Below are positions 34,924 through 43,198 of a DNA stretch of 64,000 nucleotides, in pieces. The notes below the pieces were generated by a model, which did not search any database, was not told where the DNA came from, and was given only the letters and a program-made list of their open reading frames with translations. This DNA comes from Anaerocolumna xylanovorans DSM 12503 (GTDB lineage: Bacteria; Bacillota; Clostridia; Lachnospirales; Lachnospiraceae). Position 1 is the first letter of the stretch, and every line of letters starts with the position of its first letter. A program made the translations under genes and the position numbers. The stretch spans positions 124,001-188,000 of the forward strand of contig NZ_FRFD01000011.1 in assembly GCF_900143645.1 (NCBI RefSeq), given 5' to 3'.

Positions 34924-36182
34924 CTCTCTAAACCTCCATTTAAGCATCGTGTTTCAGATTCTGGTAAGAGCTGCCGCATAGGGTAACGCATACTGGCACG
35001 CCAACTGCTTTCCTGATAATGCACCGTAGTGATTAACAGCGGCTCGAAACCGTTGAATCCTTTCGTCATGTAGCTTATCGAGTATGCTCCGCACGAGAGT
35101 ATCCATACAGGGTCACCAGACGCGAGATCCCGAGGAACGTAAATAAGGCCGTTGTCATGCGGGAACACGTCATCGCTATCACACGTCGGACCTGCGATCA
35201 TGGCCGGCACATATTCGGTGGCGGCGGCATGAGAGGGAAAAACCAGCCTAAATTGCAGCGCGTCGGTCTCATAGAGGCCGCTAAATTTACCGCAGCTTAT
35301 GTACAGCCAATATTGGCGCTCACCATTCGGCAGCTGCCTGGTTGTCATACGGATTACTTGCGCCTTGATGGCACCCTGGTCAGCAACAAGATAGCGGCCC
35401 GGCTCGATAATAAAGTGCAGATCTTTTCCAGAAGCTCGCTTGATTTCCTGCATACCGGCGCGAATGGCGGCGAAGATGTCATTCAGCGGTGGCACAAGGG
35501 ATCTTCCGCTCCGGTCGGTATAGCCCAATGCCGGCAGGCCGCCGCCGAGGTTTATGTAGTCCAGTATAATACCTTTTGCACGCAGGCTTCGCACTGTTTC
35601 AGCCATGCCACTGAGGGCCCTTTGCCAGCCTTTTGCCTTCATTTGCTGTGATCCAACATGTACCGAGATTCCGGCGGCATTCAGCCCCCTGGACTCAGCT
35701 CTTTGCAGAATCGCCAGAGCGTCGGTTCCTGAACATCCGAACTTCCGGCTCAATCCCCACAAAGCGCCGTCCCCATCGGTGGAGAGGCGGCAGAAGACGC
35801 TGGCCCCGGCAGCATATTCGGCTATTGCTTCCACGTCTTCAAGACTGTCGGTGGCAAAGTCTTGTATGCCGAGGCGGAAGGCCGCAGCAATCTGCTGATC
35901 CGACTTGATTGTGTTTCCAAAGTGCACCCTCTCGACGGGCACACCCGTCCGAAGCGCCTGTTGAATCTCGTTGAGACTGGCGGCATCGAAGCCGGCGCCC
36001 TTCCCTGCGAGAGCAGCAAGAACTTCGTCGACCGGGCAGGACTTTAAAGCAAACCGAATCTCAACTCCAGGCAGCTCACGCAGCAGTGAGTCATACTGCA
36101 TATGGATGCCTTCCAGGTCGAAGATGACACAGTTCGTTGCTGCCGCAGCCAATGCAGCCCGCATTCTTCTACTCTCTATCAT
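34920..36182 (-). CDS. Type III PLP-dependent decarboxylase (ornithine/DAP decarboxylase fold)
   Basis: 420 aa, alanine-racemase-like barrel plus beta domain. Visible residues: PLP Lys47 in FALKSCP, HVGSQQ (175-180), the Gly-rich phosphate loop NLGGGLP (~212-217), EPGRY (260-264) and GPTCDSDDVF with the ODC-type Cys (334). The family decarboxylates ornithine, lysine, arginine or meso-DAP. The CDSD motif favours the ODC-like branch, but the substrate is open. The start lies inside the 3' end of the upstream gene (14-nt overlap) and the stop overlaps the GNAT start, so translation is coupled in both directions. Confidence 0.88.
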   Translation of the reverse strand: MIESRRMRAALAAAATNCVIFDLEGIHMQYDSLLRELPGVEIRFALKSCPVDEVLAALAGKGAGFDAASLNEIQQALRTGVPVERVHFGNTIKSDQQIAAAFRLGIQDFATDSLEDVEAIAEYAAGASVFCRLSTDGDGALWGLSRKFGCSGTDALAILQRAESRGLNAAGISVHVGSQQMKAKGWQRALSGMAETVRSLRAKGIILDYINLGGGLPALGYTDRSGRSLVPPLNDIFAAIRAGMQEIKRASGKDLHFIIEPGRYLVADQGAIKAQVIRMTTRQLPNGERQYWLYISCGKFSGLYETDALQFRLVFPSHAAATEYVPAMIAGPTCDSDDVFPHDNGLIYVPRDLASGDPVWILSCGAYSISYMTKGFNGFEPLLITTVHYQESSWRASMRYPMRQLLPESETRCLNGGLER

Positions 36183-37551
36183 ATTTCAGGTCCCCCCCCA
36201 GTTCAAGACGCGAAGGTTCTATACCGACGCGGCTGCTACACAGTCCGGCTTCCGACAGACAGGTGATCTTGCTCGCATTCATAAGTGAGGCCCATGCCTC
36301 CATGAGCACGATAAAGTCGTTTATATCCTGCTCCGCCTTCAGGAGCAGCTGATGCCGTTGTCCTGCTATCAGTTCGGCAAATGAAGCATATCGTCCACCC
36401 AGCCTGGTATAGGCATCCGTGAGCACATTTAGCTTATGTTCATTTTCTCTTTTATCAAGTTGCAAACTCTGCCGGGCCATCTCGATGATTGGAGAAATCG
36501 ATATGCGATGTCCTGGACCAAGCAGAGATTCACCTGCTCTTGCCATGTTTTTATAAATATCATGGAAGTAGAGCATTGAGAGAAAGAACTTCGTCAGTCT
36601 CATATGATAAGCCATAAAACCGGTGTCGGTCTTTCTCCCCCGGGTATAGAAATTCTCTATATGTCTGTTGTGGTGTACGCCTGGCAGACGGGCGCATTCC
36701 ACGGCATGCATCAAGAAGTAGTCGCTGCCAATTGTATCGGTAGCGGGCGGCAGCGGAACATCTTCATGCACCTGATAAAAGCTGATGTTGCACATATCTA
36801 TATTCATTGGATCAACGATGGAAAGGGTTGACCGGTCGTGAGTAAATTTGCCGGTACCGGCACCCTTGAAGGAAACATCAACGAGTTTGCGTCTCCCCTC
36901 TGGTGAGGAATGATTATCTGCCCAGAGGCTGACAATGTCGTAATAGATCTCCCTGTCGAGCGCATAAATCTCCCCAATATCCACCGACATTTCACCAACG
37001 AAAGAGCCTCCGACCATGGAAACGGGCTTACTCTCGTGTATGGGGTCAAGCACCACTTCAGAGACCACAGCTTTCGCATCGCCGGCCTTTTTGCCAAGTG
37101 AAAGGAGTTCTTGATGAATCGGGAACACGGTTGTCCCGTTGACAACTTGATAGCGGCTGTCTGAGTCTCTGCGATGAATCGAATCACACCCCAGGCTTCT
37201 GCTGATTAGGAATGCGCGATTGGTGCAGGCACCATAAGAGACTCCATCAGGCAGCATAAGGTCCAGTATCCAATCCGGGTCGTTGATGCCTGCGCGGTCT
37301 ATGATCTTTCGGAGATGGTGTTTCTGCGCTGCCAAGCCGAGATGCACGGGGATGACGTTCTTATATGGAGGAAGGTCCCGGGCGGCCCGGAAGTTCCTGG
37401 AAAATGCCTCGCCATCACATGTGTCCAAAATCAAGAGACATACTTCGACTCCGAAGTGACGAACCGCGTAATCCGCTTCCTCCGCCAGCAAGGAGATAGC
37501 AGCAGCGCACTCCCGATTAGTGGGAAGTGCCAGGCACACTCTGCGAGTCAT
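36169..37551 (-). CDS. Conserved protein with GT-A-like features (DUF6271-like), island gene
   Basis: 460 aa from the ATG at 37551, which overlaps the stop of the 42-aa peptide gene (ATGA). A GTG three codons earlier is also open. The N-terminus TRRVCLALPTNRECAA is followed by a Rossmann-type alternation (VEVCLLILDTCD), YGACTNRAFLI, and an HRRDSDSRYQ stretch. A DSD at about residues 129-131 placed this way recalls the DxD metal/nucleotide-sugar site of GT-A glycosyltransferases. The second half is helical. I associate it with DUF6271 from memory; no activity is established. It is GC-rich like the other island genes and comes right after the peptide, so the peptide may be its substrate. Confidence 0.7.
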   Translation of the reverse strand: MTRRVCLALPTNRECAAAISLLAEEADYAVRHFGVEVCLLILDTCDGEAFSRNFRAARDLPPYKNVIPVHLGLAAQKHHLRKIIDRAGINDPDWILDLMLPDGVSYGACTNRAFLISRSLGCDSIHRRDSDSRYQVVNGTTVFPIHQELLSLGKKAGDAKAVVSEVVLDPIHESKPVSMVGGSFVGEMSVDIGEIYALDREIYYDIVSLWADNHSSPEGRRKLVDVSFKGAGTGKFTHDRSTLSIVDPMNIDMCNISFYQVHEDVPLPPATDTIGSDYFLMHAVECARLPGVHHNRHIENFYTRGRKTDTGFMAYHMRLTKFFLSMLYFHDIYKNMARAGESLLGPGHRISISPIIEMARQSLQLDKRENEHKLNVLTDAYTRLGGRYASFAELIAGQRHQLLLKAEQDINDFIVLMEAWASLMNASKITCLSEAGLCSSRVGIEPSRLELGGDLKYDRE

Positions 37552-37676
37552 AAGCTGCACCCACTTACCTGACGAGATTCACTGAAGCTGCCTTGCGGCA
37601 GGCCATGTCCCGGCTCAGTCATGTTTTTATCAGCATGGATAATTGTACTGGAATTAATGAAAAATATTTCTGACAT
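37548..37676 (-). CDS. 42-aa peptide, candidate RiPP precursor or scaffold peptide
   Basis: A short frame with AAAGGAG 7 nt before the ATG, starting MSEIFFINSSTIIHADKN (leader-like, hydrophobic then charged). It ends in a Gly/Ser/Pro-rich part (PGHGLPQGS, then FSESRQ and VSGCSL) with a single Cys at position 40. Its TGA overlaps the ATG of the next gene (ATGA), so expression is coupled to the biosynthetic operon. A good promoter lies 73-101 bp upstream. Size, position as first gene and the following radical SAM enzyme all fit a ribosomal precursor. I do not recognise the family, and no modified product is known to me. Confidence 0.72.
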   Translation of the reverse strand: MSEIFFINSSTIIHADKNMTEPGHGLPQGSFSESRQVSGCSL

Positions 37677-37748
37677 AGTTAGACTCCTTTCTCTTTTTCG
37701 CCATCAAAAAGCAGGCAAAACAATCGCGTTAATATCTGAATTAAGCAA

Positions 37749-37777
37749 AGTATACTAGGCTTTCATTTTAAACACAA
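37749..37777 (-). promoter_or_regulatory. Promoter of the island operon
   Basis: On the minus strand TTGTGT (37772-37777) is separated by exactly 17 nt from TATACT (37749-37754), giving a start near 37742 and a leader of about 65 nt before the 42-aa peptide. The leader is AT-rich, unlike the genes. The rest of 37778-38080 holds no gene. Confidence 0.65.
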
Positions 37778-38124
37778 CTATCCACCTAGACATGCAAAGT
37801 CCTAACCACAAGTAAAAAATCGACATATTTATAGTCAAAAGTACAAATTTGTTATCCATAAATCGTAAATTCTAATTTTCTACAAATTATAGCAATCTTT
37901 TTAAGTATTTTACTATTTTAGTACTATTATATAATTAATCCTGTTGCAAGTTAGCTTTTAATATCACTTACCATGAAGTTCATTACATTAAATTCGATAT
38001 AAAGAATCACTATTCTTATTTTGAATTAACAATAAGCACTACCGTTTTTGTGCCATGCATGAGAATATTTTATATTTTACAAGCATTCCTGTAAGGAATG
38101 AAATGGATTTTGAGAATTAAAAAA

Positions 38125-38317
38125 CCTCCTGTTATGATTAATGTGTGCCTTGCAAACGCACAAAAATCATAAAATCCAGGAGGTAATCCGCAAATGAAGA
38201 ACCGCAATGTACAAAAACTGAAGCAATAAAACCAAATACACTGATCGTTGAAATAGATATAGCAAAAGAAACAGAAACACAGTGGGCAAGGTTCATTGAT
38301 TATCGTGGTTTCAAATA
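38125..38317 (+). mobile_element. IS110-family stub: end hairpin and broken transposase start
   Basis: AGGAGG and an ATG at 38194 open a frame (MKNRNVQKLKQ) that stops after 11 codons. In the next frame follows TLIVEIDIAKET, then QWARFIDYRGF, the N-terminal DEDD/RuvC-like start of IS110 transposases with its first catalytic Asp in EIDIAK. Everything after residue ~45 is gone. Upstream, CCTCCTGTTATGAT (38125-38138) pairs with ATCATAA and CAGGAGG (38166-38183), a stem that hides the ribosome site. Another small hairpin lies at 38084-38100 (CATTCCT/AGGAATG). In IS110 elements this noncoding end can carry the bridge RNA. Confidence 0.65.
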
Positions 38318-38337
38318 TTGAGATGGGGGCTATTTAT

Positions 38338-39135
38338 ATGAAAAATGATTCTTTAATACTTGAAGAAATTTTGTTGTCATGGAGAAGGTGCATAAAAAGA
38401 GGTTTGCTTACATCTATTGGTGCCCCAATGGTACATATTGAAAGAACTGCCCTCCAGCAAAGGTTACTCTTCAAAAAAAAACTATTATTGCTGTACAATG
38501 ATTCCATAAATGAAGTAAGTAGTTATATTTCAGTACAATGTTTATATTTTTTATGTGACAGTGACGGAATCATACTGGCTGAAAACAATATAGCAGCCAG
38601 CGATACTCCATTCAAATCAAGCGTAACTCCCGGAGCCTCCCTTTTAGAAGAGAGTATTGGCACAAACTCGGTTTCTTTATGCATGACATTGAATAGACCA
38701 GTTAATATTCTGCCCCAGCATCATTATTGCGACCTTTTATCGGAATGTTATGAATATTGCATCCCTTTAGACTATAATAGCGAAATAATAGGTTATATTG
38801 CCGTAATCACAACAAATCAACCGATAAAGCCAGAATTGATTGCTATTACCAATCTTATCAATTATAAAATATGCAACGAATATCTCAAGTTCGAAAAGCA
38901 AAGTATTCTTGATAAAAATACACCTGAAAGATTAAATGATAGACAGATAGAGATTTTAAAACATATGGCTAAAGGCCTCACAGATTACGCCATTTCAAAG
39001 GAAATGAAATTAAGCGTAAGTTCTGTCAAATACCATAAACACAATATATTTAAAAAGTATAATGCCATGACCAGTACACAAGCAATTGTCAAAGCGATTA
39101 AGTTTAGCAATCTATCTTTAGATGACATTACATGA
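38338..39135 (+). CDS. GAF-domain regulator with LuxR-type HTH
   Basis: 265 aa from the ATG at 38338 (GGGGG about 9 nt upstream); the 14 codons before it belong to the IS110 stub. N-terminus ILLSWRRCIKRGL resembles the start of AcoR-type activators. The middle (residues ~50-185) is GAF-like, with the EESIGTNSVSLCM and HYC.LL motifs. The C-terminus is a LuxR/NarL HTH (LNDRQIEILKHMAKGLTDYAI, then VSSVKYHKHNIFKKY). The pairing of an AcoR-like sensor with a LuxR head instead of a sigma-54 ATPase is less common. It faces away from the island operon across 660 bp, making it a candidate regulator. A low-GC gene, so host-like. Confidence 0.82.
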   Translation: MKNDSLILEEILLSWRRCIKRGLLTSIGAPMVHIERTALQQRLLFKKKLLLLYNDSINEVSSYISVQCLYFLCDSDGIILAENNIAASDTPFKSSVTPGASLLEESIGTNSVSLCMTLNRPVNILPQHHYCDLLSECYEYCIPLDYNSEIIGYIAVITTNQPIKPELIAITNLINYKICNEYLKFEKQSILDKNTPERLNDRQIEILKHMAKGLTDYAISKEMKLSVSSVKYHKHNIFKKYNAMTSTQAIVKAIKFSNLSLDDIT

Positions 39136-39300
39136 AAGCCGCTTCAGTTATTTCACCTATGGCATATATTCTTGCATTTGCTTTTTATTTCGTCCTACTG
39201 CATCCATACAAATGTAAATCCTATATACGGTTGAAATAAACGCCATTAATGCAGTTATATAAATGAAAACACCGCTAATAAAGAGGTACGGTACAATATT

Positions 39301-40146
39301 TCAAACTGTACTATGCTTATCAATTAGCGATTCTGTAACTGACCAAAGGCGTTTTCTTACTTGAGAATCATTCCAATATGGTATAAGCATTTTCTCTTGT
39401 CTCCTAACAAAAACCTTTCCGGAATTTTCTGCAGCTTCATTCGATAATGTATGGAAAACAATGCTTTCCGCAGCTTTGTCAGCAGTGACAGCAAATAAAT
39501 CCGTTATCTTGCCAAGAAGCCACGGGCTTTCTCTGCGTAGTCCCGATTTGAATAATCCCGGGTCTATGGAGTTTACTATTATTCCTCCGGTACCGGCTAG
39601 TCTTTTGGAAAGCTCAATACTATATAGCAAAAGATAGAGCTTTGTTCTCATAAACTCATCAAAAGGTTTATAATGTGTTAAAAACTGCAAGTCATCAAAA
39701 TTAACCCAAAGTTTTTCCGGTGGTACCGCAATATTTATAATTCGTGCCTCCGTACTGCCCTTTAGCATATCCAGCAAGGATGTGGTCAGTAATACCGGAG
39801 CTAAATAGTTAATCTGGAACATCATTTCATAGCCATCTTCTGTAACAGTCCTGTTCTGTGTCAAAACTGCTGCATTGTTAAACAACACATTAAGCTCTGA
39901 ATGTGTTTCTTTGAACTTTTTAGTAAAATCCAGAATCGACTTTATAGAAGCCAAATCACAAATCATTAGCTCAAGGTTGGCACCAGGTACCTCTTTTTTA
40001 ATTTCTTTCATTGCATTTTTGCCTTTTTGAAAATCCCGGCACACCAAAACAACATTCGCCCCCAATTCTGCGAACTGTTTCGCAGTGGCAAAGCCCAATC
40101 CTGAATTTGCACCGGTAATTAAGCATGTTTTACCCGATAGTTTCAT
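39301..40146 (-). CDS. SDR-fold protein with altered catalytic residues
   Basis: 281 aa, similar to retinol-dehydrogenase-type SDRs: cofactor motif TGANSGLG (residues 11-18), LFNNAAV, and the usual PGLFKSGL after the last strand. The catalytic set is unusual. The Ser position in RIINIAVPPEK lacks Ser, and the YxxxK site reads FMRTK (Phe for Tyr, Lys kept). It may bind NAD(P) without ordinary dehydrogenase chemistry. It starts 4 bp after the nitroreductase stop and is co-transcribed with it. Confidence 0.85.
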   Translation of the reverse strand: MKLSGKTCLITGANSGLGFATAKQFAELGANVVLVCRDFQKGKNAMKEIKKEVPGANLELMICDLASIKSILDFTKKFKETHSELNVLFNNAAVLTQNRTVTEDGYEMMFQINYLAPVLLTTSLLDMLKGSTEARIINIAVPPEKLWVNFDDLQFLTHYKPFDEFMRTKLYLLLYSIELSKRLAGTGGIIVNSIDPGLFKSGLRRESPWLLGKITDLFAVTADKAAESIVFHTLSNEAAENSGKVFVRRQEKMLIPYWNDSQVRKRLWSVTESLIDKHSTV

Positions 40147-40150
40147 GCAA

Positions 40151-40717
40151 TCATCCCTTCTTTACAAAGCTAATAACATCTTTTTTTCTGGGTGGAGTAG
40201 GAACGTTGTCAATAGCCTTGTATCCAAGTGCAACTGCGCAGACAGGATAATAGTCTTCCGGTATAACTAATTTCTTTTTATATTCCTCACCTTTTTCCGA
40301 TGCAAAGAGCGGGAGAAAGGTTCCAATCCAGCATGAACCGATATTCAACGATTCTGCCGCTATTAAAATGTTTTCTGCTGCTGCGGAACAATCATTCTGA
40401 GAATATGGGGAACTCTTATCACCTGAAATGATAACTACAGTAGGTGCATGATAAAATGTATGATGATCTGGTCTGCTTACAACGTCAGTCAAGAATTTAT
40501 TGCCTGAATTCCTTACTGCTTCGATGATATCTATTACCATCCTGTCAAGCAGGTCTTTTTCCTGTATAACTGCAAAGTGCCATTTCTGCACATTGGCTGC
40601 ACTAGGAGCCAGTAATGCTGCTTCCAAAACCTCATGCAATTCCTCATCCTTTATCTGTTCTGTTTGATATGACCTTATACTCCTTCTTCTGCTGATTACC
40701 TTCAATGTTTCATTCAT
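40151..40717 (-). CDS. Nitroreductase family FMN protein
   Basis: 188 aa with the nitroreductase hallmarks: VISRRRSIRSYQ at the N-terminus (FMN phosphate contacts), LAPSAANVQKWHF, CSAAAENILIAAESLNIGSCWIG and the final GYKA..P..PPRK. It reduces quinones, nitroaromatics or flavins in the cytosol with NAD(P)H. It is the first gene of a two-gene operon with the SDR-fold protein and lies downstream of a Crp/Fnr gene. Its ribosome site (AAAGGGAG) lies inside a hairpin, which suggests translational control. Confidence 0.92.
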   Translation of the reverse strand: MNETLKVISRRRSIRSYQTEQIKDEELHEVLEAALLAPSAANVQKWHFAVIQEKDLLDRMVIDIIEAVRNSGNKFLTDVVSRPDHHTFYHAPTVVIISGDKSSPYSQNDCSAAAENILIAAESLNIGSCWIGTFLPLFASEKGEEYKKKLVIPEDYYPVCAVALGYKAIDNVPTPPRKKDVISFVKKG

Positions 40718-40724
40718 ATTAAAA

Positions 40725-40766
40725 CACTCCCTTTAGTTTTTTATAACTCTAACACTTAAAGGAGTG
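40725..40766 (-). promoter_or_regulatory. Hairpin covering the nitroreductase ribosome site
   Basis: CACTCCCTTTAG (40725-40736) and CTTAAAGGAGTG (40755-40766) pair with one bulged C. On the mRNA the 3' arm contains the AAAGGGAG ribosome site. The loop is about 18 nt. It could be the crp terminator, or a switch that hides the start of nitroreductase translation; the T run expected of a terminator is weak (TTTTAATATG). Confidence 0.55.
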
Positions 40767-40790
40767 CTTTTCTGTTAAAAATTTTACATT

Positions 40791-41465
40791 TTAATAAATA
40801 CATTTACTTCTCAATACATAATATTTTTGCTTTCTGTAAATAGTATCGTTTTTAATAAGCTTCTGTAAAGCATGAGAAACCATCACTCTGGACGCTCCTA
40901 CAATAGAAGCAATTTCCTGCTGAGTCAAATGAAGCTTGATTATTGTCCCATCTGGACAAGGTTCGCCATATTCCTGTGCTAATTCAATAAAAAGACCTGT
41001 AACTTTTTCTTGAATCGTCTGTGTATTCATTACAGTAATTCGTTCCCATGTATCATACAGGCAATTAGAGAGGTTTCTAATTATCTGCAACGCTATTTCA
41101 TGTTTTTCCATAATAAGCTTTTCAATTGATTTACGGGTAATGCTGCAAACTATCGCATCTTCAATGGCTATAGCCGATATAGGTGAAAACGTATCTTCTC
41201 TGAATAAGGCTGTTTCACCAATAGTTTCACCAGCTCCAACTATCTGAATAATAACTTCTTCACCATCTTCGGTAATCCTGACCAGCTTAAAGCTGCCCAT
41301 TTTTATATAGTATATTACATTCTCGGGGTCACCCTGCCTGAATAAAAATTCTCCTTTCTTCACCTGTTGTTTTTTTGTATTACGACAAATAGCAGAAAAG
41401 GTAATCTTATCCATTCCAGAAAAGATAGGGATATCCATCAGGCATAAATATCTTCGTTTTTCCAT
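40791..41465 (-). CDS. Crp/Fnr-family transcriptional regulator
   Basis: 224 aa: a cyclic-nucleotide-binding-type beta barrel (residues ~15-125, KGEFLFRQGDPENVIYYIKMGSF and GETIGETALF) and a C-terminal winged HTH (LTQQEIASIVGASRVMVSHALQKL). The cAMP-contact Arg is not evident. An Fnr-type N-terminal four-Cys cluster is absent; Cys occur at 8 and 27 only in that part. It lies directly upstream of the nitroreductase operon and probably regulates it in response to redox state; that is inference. Confidence 0.9.
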   Translation of the reverse strand: MEKRRYLCLMDIPIFSGMDKITFSAICRNTKKQQVKKGEFLFRQGDPENVIYYIKMGSFKLVRITEDGEEVIIQIVGAGETIGETALFREDTFSPISAIAIEDAIVCSITRKSIEKLIMEKHEIALQIIRNLSNCLYDTWERITVMNTQTIQEKVTGLFIELAQEYGEPCPDGTIIKLHLTQQEIASIVGASRVMVSHALQKLIKNDTIYRKQKYYVLRSKCIY

Positions 41466-41845
41466 TTACTTTAACCCTTAAAGCCTCTCATTATTATATT
41501 TTCTTAATAGCCCAATCCAAAAGCATTATCTATTGATTTTATCATAGATAAGAGAAGTAATCTGTTAAATATTTTACACATCTCCCATGAATTGATTAAA
41601 TTTATTTAGTATATCATTAATCAAATCGTTTTCTCATCAATTTTAGCAATCGCTAACGTGCCTTGAACGGTCAAAAAAGATGCCGCTTGAGCCTGGTGGG
41701 GCCTTGGCGGCAGGGCATGTTAAGTAATTCTAGGTATATTAATTGTTATAGTTTTTATTAAATAGTACTATAGGCATCACTCTTCCGCCAAGCATAAATA
41801 CACCCATTAACAAATGAATGCACTTTAACCTATATCAATTATCCA
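41466..41845. other. Intergenic region with a short GC-rich inverted repeat
   Basis: No gene is visible in these 380 bp. Around 41681-41715 an unusually GC-rich patch (GCCGC ... GGCGGC with GCCTGGTGGGGCC inside) can fold into a hairpin, out of character with the AT-rich surroundings. It may be a repeat unit or decayed insert. Confidence 0.45.
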
Positions 41846-42961
41846 TTATTTATAGCAATTCAACACTTCAACATTACCATATTTTCTGCTGATTTCAGGG
41901 AAAACAGCATTCTCTTTTCCGCACAAGTGTTTATTGAAGAAAAATTGCGAAAACTGTGTGGTTATTTCAAATAGAATATCATTCGGTAATTTGCCGACCA
42001 TCCCTTTATTATCACGAGGCAGATACATCCAATCGGTGTAACCCATATGAGTCACCTTCTTTAAGGTTATATCATAAACAGGCGCTGTACTGTAAGCAAT
42101 TGGAGTTAATGCCGTATATTTTGATAAAGCTTGTCCTATTCTCATATATGGCCGCTCTATATCCTGCAAACTGCATGCACCAAAAACCTGTCCATCAAAA
42201 TTCAATACACAACAAAATCTCTTATCGTTATAACAACTGTCCACCGCAGCACATCCACCAAAAGAATGCCCTGCTAAACCAACTCCTTTAGTAAAGTCAA
42301 ACCGTTTATTTAAGAAGAAATCACTTTCTTGGTTTAACTCTATTAGTTTATCCAAAACAAAACTATTATCCTGTGTCCATGTTGCGATGTGGTCTCTTGC
42401 TTCCCTTATATGATTCTTGAAAATACGCTGCTGCCGCATTGCTAAGACTTTATACGATGAGATAAAGTCTAAAAACAAGCCTATATACCTTATACTTTCA
42501 ACTATGCCCAGATTGTCTACAATTTTTGCAAAGGGTTTGTGAAAATTAATTACGCTTCCATCCTGATAATAAACCGTATCCGCTTCGTATGGATGACTTA
42601 TAGAGACAACAATAAAGCCATGAGATGCCATGTCAGCACAAAATGCAGTATTTATATATAAATTACTACCATATCCATGACTGTAAATAATAGCTGGAAA
42701 GCTGCCCCTGGCTGGTGCTATGTTTTCATAACATTCTATGAAATTGTTCGACCATGGTATATTTAATTTCTTTAGATCTTCTTTTATACCATAGTGCATC
42801 TTCTCACCAGGTTCATCAACAGCCGGATAGAAAAACCACATGGCAAGTTTTCTGTTTTCAGAAGGTATATCGTAGGTATTTTTTCTGTTATTGTCAACTA
42901 TATCCATTTTATAAATACCCACCTGATATTCCCCAGTAGGTTTTGGAATGTATTCTGACAT
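41846..42961 (-). CDS. Alpha/beta hydrolase, PAF-acetylhydrolase-like
   Basis: 371 aa. It shows YSHGYGSNL (oxyanion region, near residue 93), the nucleophile elbow GLAGHSFGGCAAVD (Ser near 235), an Asp in LNFDGQVFG and a candidate catalytic His in KVTHMGYTDW. This order matches the platelet-activating-factor acetylhydrolase group, whose bacterial members are general lipases/esterases. No signal peptide is visible, so it is cytosolic or released by other means. GGAGG precedes the ATG at good spacing. It stands alone between two long intergenic stretches. Confidence 0.85.
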   Translation of the reverse strand: MSEYIPKPTGEYQVGIYKMDIVDNNRKNTYDIPSENRKLAMWFFYPAVDEPGEKMHYGIKEDLKKLNIPWSNNFIECYENIAPARGSFPAIIYSHGYGSNLYINTAFCADMASHGFIVVSISHPYEADTVYYQDGSVINFHKPFAKIVDNLGIVESIRYIGLFLDFISSYKVLAMRQQRIFKNHIREARDHIATWTQDNSFVLDKLIELNQESDFFLNKRFDFTKGVGLAGHSFGGCAAVDSCYNDKRFCCVLNFDGQVFGACSLQDIERPYMRIGQALSKYTALTPIAYSTAPVYDITLKKVTHMGYTDWMYLPRDNKGMVGKLPNDILFEITTQFSQFFFNKHLCGKENAVFPEISRKYGNVEVLNCYK

Positions 42962-43198
42962 AATCAGCCTCCTTTTTTCAGTTATTGGTAATACATCCCA
43001 AATAGCCCTTGGGTAAGATATTCTATAAATATCAGTTTATTAATCCCTAAAATAATATTACACTACATTAACAGTATTTCAACAACATCTGCTCATCAAT
43101 CCTGTCTCTACAATATCATCTATCTTCTAATTTGCACTTTTTTGCCCCGATTTTTGCTCATTTTCGGCTTACAAACCACTGCATATTGTGGTCAAAGT

